From positions 1 to 59,808 of the forward strand of contig NZ_JABEQE010000021.1 in NCBI RefSeq assembly GCF_014174375.1: a DNA stretch of 59,808 nucleotides, given 5' to 3'. The notes below the pieces were generated by a model that saw only the letters and a list, made by a program, of their open reading frames with translations, ran no database searches and was not told where the DNA came from. Source of the DNA: Gluconacetobacter asukensis (GTDB taxonomy: Bacteria; Pseudomonadota; Alphaproteobacteria; Acetobacterales; Acetobacteraceae). A program made the translations under genes and the position numbers. Shown here piece by piece: positions 8,240 through 16,287 of the stretch (the first letter of the stretch is position 1; every line of letters starts with the position of its first letter).

Positions 8240-8684
8240 CCCGGCGCTCCACGGTGAACAGTTCGGTCCCCGGCTCCACCGCCTGGCCGTTTTCACACAG
8301 GATTGCGGTGATCGTGCAGGGGAATTCGGCCTCGACGCGCGTCAGGGTCTTCATCACCTCCAGGATATAGAGGGGCTGTCCCTGCGCGACGACCGCGCCT
8401 TCGGTGACGAAGGGCGCGCCCCCCGGCGTGGGCGAGGCGTAGAACTGGCCATACATCGTCGCCGTGATCGTGCAGGATGCGGGGGGCGCGGGGGGAACTG
8501 GCAGGGGGGATGCCGGCACGTTCGGCGTCGCGGCCGGCAATGTCCCCGCTGGCGGGGACGACGGGGGGGAGGCGTCCCGGACCAGGCGGACATGCTCGTC
8601 GCCATGGGTGTATTCCAGCTCGGCAATGCCGAGTGCGTGCATCCGGTCCATGAGGATCGTGATGCGCTCCAGATCGACGGTCAT
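8232..8684 (-). CDS. accB: Biotin carboxyl carrier protein (AccB-like)
   Basis: This 150-residue carrier has an N-terminal helical domain, a Pro/Ala-rich linker at about 38-70 and a C-terminal biotinyl domain. The motif YILEVMKTLT places the biotin-accepting lysine at residue 112. PFVTEGAVVAQGQPL is the preceding strand and turn. It would shuttle carboxybiotin from AccC to a carboxyltransferase, here most likely the PxpB/PxpC pair, which resembles the carboxyltransferase part of urea amidolyase. It lies 13 bp after pxpA in the same operon. Confidence 0.9.
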   Translation of the reverse strand: MTVDLERITILMDRMHALGIAELEYTHGDEHVRLVRDASPPSSPPAGTLPAATPNVPASPLPVPPAPPASCTITATMYGQFYASPTPGGAPFVTEGAVVAQGQPLYILEVMKTLTRVEAEFPCTITAILCENGQAVEPGTELFTVERRDA

Positions 8685-8697
8685 CGGGCGCGGCTCC

Positions 8698-9465
8698 TCA
8701 GGTCAGTGCGCGCAATGTGATACCCGCCGCTTCCAGCCGGGCCCGCACGGTGCGGGCGACCTCGACGGACTCGGCGTTGTCGCCGTGCACGCAGATCGAA
8801 TCGATCCGGGTCGGCAGCATCCTGCCCGACACGGTTTCGATGGCGCCGGCCTGCACCATGCGGACGATGCGGTCGGCCGCGAAATCCGCGTCGTGCAGGA
8901 CGGCGCCCGGTTCCTTGCGGGAGACCAGGTGTCCGTCCTCGGTGTAGGCGCGATCGGCGAAAATTTCGGAGAAGATCGTCATGCCGCGTTCGCGGCCGAT
9001 CCGTTCCAGATGGCTCAGGGCGATGGCCATTAGCGGCAGGGTGGGATCGATGCGCCGCACGGCCTCGATCACCGCCTCGGCCACGGCGGGATCCCGCTCG
9101 GTCAGGTTGCCCAGCGCGCCATGCGTCTTCACATAGGTCATGCGATGCCCCGCATAGGCTGCCAGCGCCTGGGCCGCGCCGACCTGATAGGCGACGATCC
9201 GCTCGATCTCGCCGGTTGAAAACGGCATGACGCGTCGCCCGAAACCCCACAGGTCGGGAAAGCCAGGATGTGCCCCGACCGCCACGCCCTTGTCCCGGGC
9301 GACGCGGAAGGTTGCGGCCATCACTTCCGGATCGCCGCCATGGAAGCCGCATGCCACGTTGGCGGACGTCACCACGTCCAGCATCGCCGCGTCATTGCCG
9401 ATGGTGTAGTGGCCGAAGCTTTCGCCCAGGTCGGCATTCAGGTCGATGGTCTTGCGGTCGGTCAT
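8698..9465 (-). CDS. pxpA: 5-oxoprolinase subunit A (LamB/YcsF family)
   Basis: This 255-residue LamB/YcsF protein begins IDLNADLGESFG and has the family block TSANVACGFHGGDP and a central YVKTHGALGNL. With PxpB and PxpC it forms the bacterial ATP-dependent 5-oxoprolinase that opens pyroglutamate to glutamate. The start at 9465 has CAGGAG about 10 bp upstream on the minus strand; an in-frame Met at 9489 would overlap pxpC. Its position between pxpC and accB links oxoprolinase-type ring opening to the biotin proteins. Confidence 0.92.
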   Translation of the reverse strand: MTDRKTIDLNADLGESFGHYTIGNDAAMLDVVTSANVACGFHGGDPEVMAATFRVARDKGVAVGAHPGFPDLWGFGRRVMPFSTGEIERIVAYQVGAAQALAAYAGHRMTYVKTHGALGNLTERDPAVAEAVIEAVRRIDPTLPLMAIALSHLERIGRERGMTIFSEIFADRAYTEDGHLVSRKEPGAVLHDADFAADRIVRMVQAGAIETVSGRMLPTRIDSICVHGDNAESVEVARTVRARLEAAGITLRALT

Positions 9466-9485
9466 GGGGACGGTCTCCTGTAGAA

Positions 9486-10457
9486 TCATGCCGGGATCAG
9501 CATGCGGCGCAGATGGGCGAACGCGTCCGCACGGCGCGCCTGGTCCCGGGCCTCGGCCCGCAGCGCGGCGATGGCGTCCGCGCGCGTGGTCTCGACGAAG
9601 CGGATGCTGCCCTGCACGCGGGTCTGGGCCAGCAGGCGCAGGTCGGATTCGATGATGGTGGCGATCTTCGGATACCCGCCGCAGGTATTGGCGTCGGCCA
9701 TCTGGACGATCGGCTGTCCGGCAGGGGGGACCTGGACCGTTCCGGGCACGATCCCGTGTGAAAACAGGTTCAGCGGCCGTTGCTGGGCCAGGGGCGTGCC
9801 CTCCAGACGATAGCCCGTGCGGTTGGCGCTCGGTGTCAGCCGCCAGGCGGTCTGGAAGAATGCATGCCGCGCCTCGGCGGTGAAATCATCATATTCGGCG
9901 GCGGGCAGCACGCGCACGCGGGTGGCGTCAGCGTCGGGCATCGGGCATCGGACCGCCAGGCCGTAGCCGTGAGGCGGCACGCCGGGCGTTGCGGGCACGC
10001 CGCAGGGCAGCCGGTCGCCCTTTTGCAGCGCGCGCCCTTCCAGTCCTCCGAAACCGCCCTTCAGGTCGGTGGCACGGGCGCCCAGCACCAGGGGCACGTC
10101 GATCCCGCCCGCGATGGTGACATAGGTGCGGCATCCCTCGGTCGGGGCATCGCATTGCAGCGTCTGCCCGGCCCGCGCGATCACGGCCCAGTCGGGCGGC
10201 AGGTCGACACCATCCAGCCGGACGGGGCCGCGCGCGCCGGTGACGGCAAAGGCGCGATCGTCCAGGAAACGGAGACGGAACGGGAAGAAGGCGATCTCGA
10301 TCCCCGCCGCGTCCGGCTCGTTGCCCAGCAGCATGTTGCCGCAGGCCAGGGCCAGCATGTCCATTGCTCCGCCCCGCGCGACACCCAGGGTCATGGCCCG
10401 GGGGCGGCCCCGGTCCTGAATGGTGTTCAGCGCCGAATTGGCGCGGATTTCGATCAT
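9486..10457 (-). CDS. pxpC: 5-oxoprolinase subunit C (biotin-dependent carboxyltransferase family)
   Basis: This 323-residue KipA/PxpC-type protein shows TIQDRGRPRAMTLGVARGGAMD at its N-terminus and ADANTCGGYPKIATI near its C-terminus. These are signatures of the cyclophilin-fold carboxyltransferase domain shared with urea amidolyase. It pairs with PxpB. Its start at 10457 overlaps the pxpB stop by 4 bp. Residues 1-40 align with the family start, supporting ATG 10457 over upstream extensions. Confidence 0.9.
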   Translation of the reverse strand: MIEIRANSALNTIQDRGRPRAMTLGVARGGAMDMLALACGNMLLGNEPDAAGIEIAFFPFRLRFLDDRAFAVTGARGPVRLDGVDLPPDWAVIARAGQTLQCDAPTEGCRTYVTIAGGIDVPLVLGARATDLKGGFGGLEGRALQKGDRLPCGVPATPGVPPHGYGLAVRCPMPDADATRVRVLPAAEYDDFTAEARHAFFQTAWRLTPSANRTGYRLEGTPLAQQRPLNLFSHGIVPGTVQVPPAGQPIVQMADANTCGGYPKIATIIESDLRLLAQTRVQGSIRFVETTRADAIAALRAEARDQARRADAFAHLRRMLIPA

Positions 10458-11095
10458 GCGACCCTCGTGAAGCGTACGGTGTCGCCAATGCGCAGGAAGC
10501 CCGGGTCCGGGCGGTGCGGGTCGAACAGCGGCAGGGTCGTCCGCCCGATGATGTGCCAGCCGGAGGGCGCGGTGCAGGGCATGACGCCTGCCTGGCCCCC
10601 GCCCACCACCACCGCCCTGCATTCCACGCTCAGCCGGGGCGTGTCGCGACGCGGCACGGCCAGGCGCGGATCCAGCCCGGTCATGTAGGCAAAGCCCGCC
10701 ATTGCCCCGATGGCGGCCACGCTGTAGCGCCCGGCCAGATGCGCGGCGATGGTTGCCTCCTCCGACAGGCCGGCATGCTTCGCCACCAGGGCCAGATCCT
10801 CGCCGAAGGCGCCGCCATAGGTGACGGGAATTTCGACCTCGCGCGCCGGGATCTCCTCGGCGGCGGCGGCGGCCCAGGCCTGGCGGATTAGTTGTTCGAC
10901 CGCATCGGGTTCGGTGTGGAGTGCATCGAAGGTGACCAGCAGGTTGTTGACCCCCGGCACCGCCTGCACGACTGACGGCGCGCCGCCCAGGGCGCGTGCC
11001 GCCGCCCAGATCCGGCGCTGCGTCGCGGCATCGAACGGGCCCGCGGCGGCGTCCAGCAGGATGGCGCCGGTACCGGCCATGCTCAGGCGGATCAT
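10454..11095 (-). CDS. pxpB: 5-oxoprolinase subunit B (KipI/PxpB family)
   Basis: This 213-residue PxpB/KipI-type protein carries VPGVNNLLVTFD, VEIPVTYGGAFGEDL and the C-terminal GWHIIGRTTLPLFDP with PGDTVRF-like ending (FLRIGDTVRF). It forms a heteromer with PxpC; in urea amidolyase both are fused in one carboxyltransferase. The start at 11095 overlaps the MFS stop by 4 bp, so the MFS gene and the pxp/acc genes are one coupled transcript. Confidence 0.9.
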   Translation of the reverse strand: MIRLSMAGTGAILLDAAAGPFDAATQRRIWAAARALGGAPSVVQAVPGVNNLLVTFDALHTEPDAVEQLIRQAWAAAAAEEIPAREVEIPVTYGGAFGEDLALVAKHAGLSEEATIAAHLAGRYSVAAIGAMAGFAYMTGLDPRLAVPRRDTPRLSVECRAVVVGGGQAGVMPCTAPSGWHIIGRTTLPLFDPHRPDPGFLRIGDTVRFTRVA

Positions 11096-12321
11096 CCTGC
11101 CGCGTCCTGCGCGACGGGCCGGGCATGGATCGTGCGGCGTGGCATCGTCAATGCCGCCGCCGCGCCGCACAGGAGGATGCCGGCGGTGATGTAGAAGACG
11201 CCGTGGAAATTGCCCGTGGCCTGCAGCAGGTAGCCCGTCATGATGGGGGCGGCGATTCCCAGGCCGTTGCTGAAGGTCAATGTCAGGCCGGTGACCGATC
11301 CCAGCAGGTCGTGCTCCACGACCAGATCGGCCAGCAGCGCCATGTTGGCCCCCGTTCCCGCGGCCATGAAGGCCATGGACACGGCCAGCAGGGGAATGAT
11401 CGTGCCGGCGGTGGTGCAGAACGGCAGCAACCCCATCAGCGCGGCCAGGACCAGAAAGACGGCCACGACATGGCGGCGCGCGCCACGGACCAGCGACCGC
11501 CCGGCCATCAGCCGTTCGCCGGCCTTGCCCGCGGTGAGCGACAGGACCGCGGCCCCGAAATAGCAATAGGCGGTGTCGGCCCCTGCCTGCACCATGTCCA
11601 GGTGCAGCACCTGCCGCAACATCAGCGGCAGCCATGACATCAGCAGGAAATTTGCGTAATTGGCGCAGCATTGGGCGATGACGACGCCCCAGAACGAGGA
11701 CGAGGCGAACAATGTCGGCACGGACAGGATTCCGTGCCGCGTCGTGTGGGTGCGTTCCGCCTGCGCGGGATGGGCGAACCACCAGGCCACCGACCACAGC
11801 AGACCGCCCGCCCCCAGAATGCCGAAGGCGGGCCGCCAGCCGAAATGCGCGATCAGCCATGCGCCTGCCGCGGCGCCGGATGCCAGGCCGATCGGAATGC
11901 CGCAGATAAAGGCCGTCATCATCAGGCCGCGCTCGTTGGGAGGCGCCCAGGCCCGCACCACCTTGTTGCCCAGGGAGAAGGTCGGTGCCTCGCCTATGCC
12001 CAGCAGCACGCGCGTGGCGATGAAGGCCGGAATGGTGGCCACCAGGCTGCCCAGGATCATGGCCATCGACCACAGCGCCACCGCCAGGGCGCCGACGGTG
12101 CGTGCGCCCAGCCGGTCCAGCAGGATCGCGCTGGGCAGGTTCAGGATGAAATAGGACCAGAGAAAGCTGGACAGCACCCAGCCGATTTCGCCTGGCGTCA
12201 GGCCGAATTCATGGGCAATCGACGGCATTCCGGCCGAAAGCGCCGCCCGGTCCCCGTAGCAGATGACGCACATCGCAACCGCCAGCGCATAGATCACGTA
12301 GCGGAAGGGACGCGGTGTCAT
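11092..12321 (-). CDS. MFS transporter, anion:cation symporter-like
   Basis: This protein of about 409 residues has 12 predicted membrane helices. The first-half loop reads PSAILLDRLGARTVG and there is an early CYGDRAALSAGMPSI, as in the ACS family of organic-anion importers (hexuronate, glucarate, phthalate). It begins the operon containing pxpB, pxpC, pxpA and the biotin proteins, and so probably imports their substrate across the inner membrane. ATG 12321 is preferred for family fit; a TTG at 12348 is also possible. Confidence 0.85.
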   Translation of the reverse strand: MTPRPFRYVIYALAVAMCVICYGDRAALSAGMPSIAHEFGLTPGEIGWVLSSFLWSYFILNLPSAILLDRLGARTVGALAVALWSMAMILGSLVATIPAFIATRVLLGIGEAPTFSLGNKVVRAWAPPNERGLMMTAFICGIPIGLASGAAAGAWLIAHFGWRPAFGILGAGGLLWSVAWWFAHPAQAERTHTTRHGILSVPTLFASSSFWGVVIAQCCANYANFLLMSWLPLMLRQVLHLDMVQAGADTAYCYFGAAVLSLTAGKAGERLMAGRSLVRGARRHVVAVFLVLAALMGLLPFCTTAGTIIPLLAVSMAFMAAGTGANMALLADLVVEHDLLGSVTGLTLTFSNGLGIAAPIMTGYLLQATGNFHGVFYITAGILLCGAAAALTMPRRTIHARPVAQDAAG

Positions 12322-12384
12322 GACATCGGGACGGACGATATTCAGCAAAGGGCGCTATCCTGTGAACTGCGTGTGGGAACCTGC

Positions 12385-12450
12385 CTGAAAATGCGACCAG
12401 GTGGGTGAACGCGGCCGGTCAGGGCTGCTTTCGCCCGGGCGCATTTTCAG
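12385..12450. terminator. Long inverted repeat downstream of the TonB receptor
   Basis: CTGAAAATGCG (12385-12395) is repeated in inverse at 12440-12450 (CGCATTTTCAG) around a GC-rich 44-bp centre. It lies directly after the receptor stop and before the MFS gene, both on minus. It may end or attenuate read-through between them. The arms are seen; the function is inferred. Confidence 0.45.
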
Positions 12451-12458
12451 CAGGGCGG

Positions 12459-15065
12459 TCAGAAATTCAGGCCCGTCCGCACATAATACATGCCACCGTT
12501 GAAGCCGTAGGGCGAAAAGAACGAGTATTTATAGGCGTTGAAAGACGTGGCGATCGATTTCGGACTCAGGCGCGTGGGATATTTGTCGCCAAGGTTGTTG
12601 GCACCGACCGCGACGGTCCATTGCGGCAGGATCCTGTAGGAGACTTCGATGTTGGTGATGAAGGCGGGCCGCTCGACAAGCCACAGATTGGTCGGCAGGC
12701 TGGGTGTCGCTGCATAGATCAGCGAGCCGTAGCGCGATTCCTGAATGAAGGCCGACCATCTGCCCCAGCTCCAGTTCACGCTCAGGTTTTCGCGGTTCTT
12801 GGGCGCCGAGTGCAGCAGGACAGTCCGGGCATATTGATTGAAATATGCCAGATTCATGCTCTGAAGAACCTGGGGCACCGCATTGGAGCTGCGGATCTCG
12901 TTGTCGGTCAGGTTGACGCTGAACGCGAAACGGAATGTTCCCAGCCGTTTGGTATGGAGGGTGTAGTCGGTTGCGATGTCGCCCCCGTAGGTCGCCGTAT
13001 TGACCGGATTCGTGTAGTACGAGGCATAGGTTACGTTGCCCAGACCGGCATTGGCCAGCAATGCCCCCACACCCGCGCCGCCCAGTGTCGTGGTGCTGGC
13101 CAAGCGGTCGTTGATTGCGATGTAATAGAGATTGCCCGTCACATGCCAGTTGTCGACCGGGGTCGCATCGACGCCTACGCTGTAGCTGCGGGAATACTCG
13201 CCCTTCAGCGCCTGGGCGCCGAGGGCGCGGGCCGGCGCGCTGGTGCTGGGAAGCTGGTCGATCGAATAGGTCGCAAAAGGCGCCGAGTAGAAATAATATT
13301 CCTGACCGAGCGTGGGGGGGCGATAGCCGCTGTTGATGCTGGCCCGCAGCGCGAACCGGTCGGAGAAATTATAGCGCGTGCCGACCGACCCGGTCGTCAC
13401 GGTGGCCAGGTTGTTATAGCTGGTCGCGCGGCCGCCCAGCGTCCATTCCCAACGCGGCAGGACGTAGAAATCGAGATTGACGTGCCCGTCATAGACGTCG
13501 CGGTTCTGGTTGGTGACGGCCAGCGGGGGATTGCCCGCGTGGTCGGCCGACCCCGGATTGGCCGCCTTGCCGGCGTTCGGCCCTTCCAGGATCGGAACGC
13601 CGCCGTCGCCATAGGATTCGTAGACGCCCGGCCCCATGGCGAACATGTCGCGACGATATTCCGCGCCGAACTCCACATTGGCCAGCTTGGGCAGGAAGCC
13701 CAGGCGGAGTGCGTGCGAGGCCCTGAAGCCGGCCGTCAACTGGCTGGTCGTGGCCGAACCGGTATCGAATTTCGTCGGGCTGTTCACGCCATAGGTGGGG
13801 TTGTCGGTGTCCTGCATCCAGTAGCGCTGGATGTCGCGGCCATAATTGACATAGGTGTCCCAGTTGAAACCGGCCGTCGTGCCCTTGAAGCCGTTATCGA
13901 CCTCGAAATCATTTTCCTCCAGGTCGAGATAGGGCTGCATGCCGTTCGGCCAGATTGCGTTGACGGTCAGGTCGTCTGCCGCGGAACGGAAATTCTCGGC
14001 CGCGTTGACGCGTCGATGCCCATAGGTGTCGGTCGAATAGAATTTGATGCTGTCGGTAATGGGAATGCCCATATTGGCGGAAATCGACTCACGCGTCTGC
14101 TTCGGGATGCCCAGAATGCGCTGGATGTTGCGGCCCAGCGCGGCGGCGCGTGGATCGACCTGGCCGCCGGGCAGCGCATAATACAGATCGTTGGGGTAGG
14201 TCGCGGGGTTGATGTAGTCGCCCGTGCGCGAGGTCGGCAATTGATGGGTGATCTGGGCGGAGAGGTCGAGATAACCGCCGTGGCGGCCGAGCGCGAACCC
14301 CTTGGTGATCGAACCGTCCAGGGCCTGGCCGTCGCCTGCGTAATAGCCGCTGTTCTTGAAATCGGCCGAGAGGCCCTGCGTATCCTCCTTCAGGACGATA
14401 TTGACCGCGCCCGCGATCGCATCCTGGCCGTAGAGCGCGGTTGCTCCTTCTGTAATGACTTCGATATGGTCGACCGCGCCCACCGGAATCATGGAGATAT
14501 CGGCGGGTTCCGTGCCCCAGTTCGGTCCGGCATTTGCATTGAAGTTGGCGCCCAGATGCCGGCGATGCCCGTTCACCAGGATCAGTGTCTGGTCGGCGGA
14601 CAGGCCGCGCAACTGCATCGTCTGCACGAACGCATTATTGCCCACGCCCGGCAGCGGGGGCGCCGAAACGGATGGCATCATCTGCGATAATGCCTGGATC
14701 AGGTTGGTCTGGCCGGTGGCCTTGAGGTCCGATGCGCTGATGACCGTCACCTGCGTCGTGCTGTGGCGTCGTGTCGAGGTCGAAAGCACATTGTTGCCGG
14801 GCGCGGCCGTGCCGCTGACGGTGATATCCTCCGACGAGGACTTGAGCGCGCTGCTGATCGCGGCGCTATCGGCAGCCTGCCGGTGGGTGACGCCATGTGC
14901 GTCGGAGGCGGGCGCATGCCGCGCGGGCTTGCGGGGTTGTGTCGCTTCCGACTGCTGGGGGGATGCCGTGGCTGCACATGCGGGGCCGAAGGCGCCCTGA
15001 AGCAGAAGCGCGCCCATCGCGGCGCTGCCGAGTAGAAAAGTCTTCGCTCCGGAATGCATTGGCAT
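12459..15065 (-). CDS. TonB-dependent outer-membrane receptor
   Basis: This protein of about 868 residues has an N-terminal signal peptide (hydrophobic GSAAMGALLLQGAFG ending in ACAA) and a likely TonB box EDITVSG. A plug domain carries ATGQTNLIQALSQM, QMRGLSADQTLILVNGHR and IEVITEGATALYGQDAIAGAVNI. A beta-barrel follows and ends in a terminal Phe (RTGLNF). The start at 15065 has AGGAGG about 8 bp upstream. It should import a scarce substrate into the periplasm. Its place beside the MFS/pxp operon suggests a peptide, lactam or hydantoin-type ligand rather than a siderophore, but ligand identity is not readable. Confidence 0.93.
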   Translation of the reverse strand: MPMHSGAKTFLLGSAAMGALLLQGAFGPACAATASPQQSEATQPRKPARHAPASDAHGVTHRQAADSAAISSALKSSSEDITVSGTAAPGNNVLSTSTRRHSTTQVTVISASDLKATGQTNLIQALSQMMPSVSAPPLPGVGNNAFVQTMQLRGLSADQTLILVNGHRRHLGANFNANAGPNWGTEPADISMIPVGAVDHIEVITEGATALYGQDAIAGAVNIVLKEDTQGLSADFKNSGYYAGDGQALDGSITKGFALGRHGGYLDLSAQITHQLPTSRTGDYINPATYPNDLYYALPGGQVDPRAAALGRNIQRILGIPKQTRESISANMGIPITDSIKFYSTDTYGHRRVNAAENFRSAADDLTVNAIWPNGMQPYLDLEENDFEVDNGFKGTTAGFNWDTYVNYGRDIQRYWMQDTDNPTYGVNSPTKFDTGSATTSQLTAGFRASHALRLGFLPKLANVEFGAEYRRDMFAMGPGVYESYGDGGVPILEGPNAGKAANPGSADHAGNPPLAVTNQNRDVYDGHVNLDFYVLPRWEWTLGGRATSYNNLATVTTGSVGTRYNFSDRFALRASINSGYRPPTLGQEYYFYSAPFATYSIDQLPSTSAPARALGAQALKGEYSRSYSVGVDATPVDNWHVTGNLYYIAINDRLASTTTLGGAGVGALLANAGLGNVTYASYYTNPVNTATYGGDIATDYTLHTKRLGTFRFAFSVNLTDNEIRSSNAVPQVLQSMNLAYFNQYARTVLLHSAPKNRENLSVNWSWGRWSAFIQESRYGSLIYAATPSLPTNLWLVERPAFITNIEVSYRILPQWTVAVGANNLGDKYPTRLSPKSIATSFNAYKYSFFSPYGFNGGMYYVRTGLNF

Positions 15066-15381
15066 CGTCACGGCCTCCTGAATGCGTAGGCGGCAGACTG
15101 CCGCGGTTATGTGTGAAACATATCCAAATCGCACACATAACGAGCACGAAACCAAATGACTCTTCAAGATTTTTTATGGCCCAGGGAGAGGTTTTTTATG
15201 GAGGAAAATGAATAAATATTCAGAAAGTTATGGTTTTATAAGGGAGATTTGTAAGGTCTGCCGTGGTCGGATATGTGCAATCTCCTTGACCCTCTCTTTG
15301 TGCGGATTGTAGAACGAAAATGAGAGACAAAAATATCGCATTATTATTGATGTAAGAGACAAAATAATTGATGGTCGATCC
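15066..15381. promoter_or_regulatory. Divergent control region between the TonB receptor and lysR
   Basis: This is an AT-rich 316-bp stretch in a GC-rich genome, with no gene. It contains an inverted GAATA-AA-TATTC near 15210-15221 and the direct repeats listed separately. It must hold promoters for both the receptor and the LysR-led operon. Confidence 0.6.
15323..15364. repeat. Direct repeat AGAGACAAAA, 32 bp apart, before lysR
   Basis: AGAGACAAAA occurs at 15323-15332 and again at 15355-15364. The 32-bp spacing is about three DNA turns, placing both copies on the same helix face just upstream of the lysR start. This arrangement fits a regulator-binding pair, possibly for the LysR protein itself. 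Confidence 0.4.
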
Positions 15382-16287
15382 ATGATCTCGGAACTTCGCA
15401 CTTTTTCCGCGGCCGCCCGGCTTGGAAGTTTTGCTGCCGCTGCGGACCGCGTCGGGCTGACGCAATCCGCCGTCAGCGCGCAGATCAGGCGGCTGGAGCA
15501 GGAGCTGGGCCATGCCCTGTTCGAGCGCACCGGGCGGTCGGTGACACTCAGCGCGGCCGGGCACCTGTCCCTTGGCCATGCCGAGGATATTCTCGCCCTG
15601 TTTGACAAGATGCGGGACCCGGCGGCCGATATGGTCGTGCATGGACGGCTGCGTGTCGGGGCCATTTCCACCACACACACGACGATTCTGGCCCCTGCGG
15701 TGGCCAGCCTGAGGGCGGATTATCCCGCGCTCACGCTTCATATCGTGCCGGGCGTGTCGATGGGCCTGATGGATCGCCTGGATGCCGGTGAACTCGATGC
15801 CGTCATCATCGTGCGGCCGCCTTTCGGGCTGATGCCGCATCTGGGCTGGCACCCGCTGGTCAGGCAGAATTTCGTGCTGGTCGTTCCGGCGCATCTGCCG
15901 CCGGGCGACTGGCGGCAGATCATCGTCAGCCAGCCCTTCATCCGCTACGATCGTCGGTCGTTCGGGGGCCGGACCGTCGATCGCTTCCTGCAGGCGCAGG
16001 GCATCGTGCCGAATACTGCGATCGAGACCGAGGAAGTCCATGCCATCCTGCAGATGGTCGCCAGCGGCATGGGCGTTGCCATCGTTCCGTACATCCTGGC
16101 TGTTCGTGCCATGCCGAATGTCCGTGTGGTCCCCCTGGGGGAGCACACGATCCTGCGCGAGATCGGGGTGCTGACGATGCTGAGCTGGACCTCTCCCGCC
16201 CTGGACGCCCTGATCGCCCATCTGGAGCAGGCCCGCCCCGCGGACGCGCTTTTGTCCGACGTGGGGGACAGGGAGCGGGCTCCATGA
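15382..16287 (+). CDS. LysR-type transcriptional regulator
   Basis: This 301-residue protein has an N-terminal winged helix (ELRTFSAAARLGSFAAAADR, LTQSAVSAQIRRLEQELG, LFERTGRSVTLS) and a periplasmic-binding-like effector domain from about residue 85. Its stop overlaps the next gene by 4 bp, so it is the first gene of its own regulated operon. It is also divergent from the TonB receptor and could control both directions. Confidence 0.92.
   Translation: MISELRTFSAAARLGSFAAAADRVGLTQSAVSAQIRRLEQELGHALFERTGRSVTLSAAGHLSLGHAEDILALFDKMRDPAADMVVHGRLRVGAISTTHTTILAPAVASLRADYPALTLHIVPGVSMGLMDRLDAGELDAVIIVRPPFGLMPHLGWHPLVRQNFVLVVPAHLPPGDWRQIIVSQPFIRYDRRSFGGRTVDRFLQAQGIVPNTAIETEEVHAILQMVASGMGVAIVPYILAVRAMPNVRVVPLGEHTILREIGVLTMLSWTSPALDALIAHLEQARPADALLSDVGDRERAP

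Noticed and set aside
6593-8257. 554-codon plus-strand frame over accC
   Set aside because: Shadow of a clear biotin carboxylase; composition only reflects GC-rich antisense DNA.
12405-14690. 761-codon plus-strand frame antisense to the TonB receptor
   Set aside because: Low-complexity Arg/Gly/Asp-rich shadow of the receptor; no motifs and no start site.
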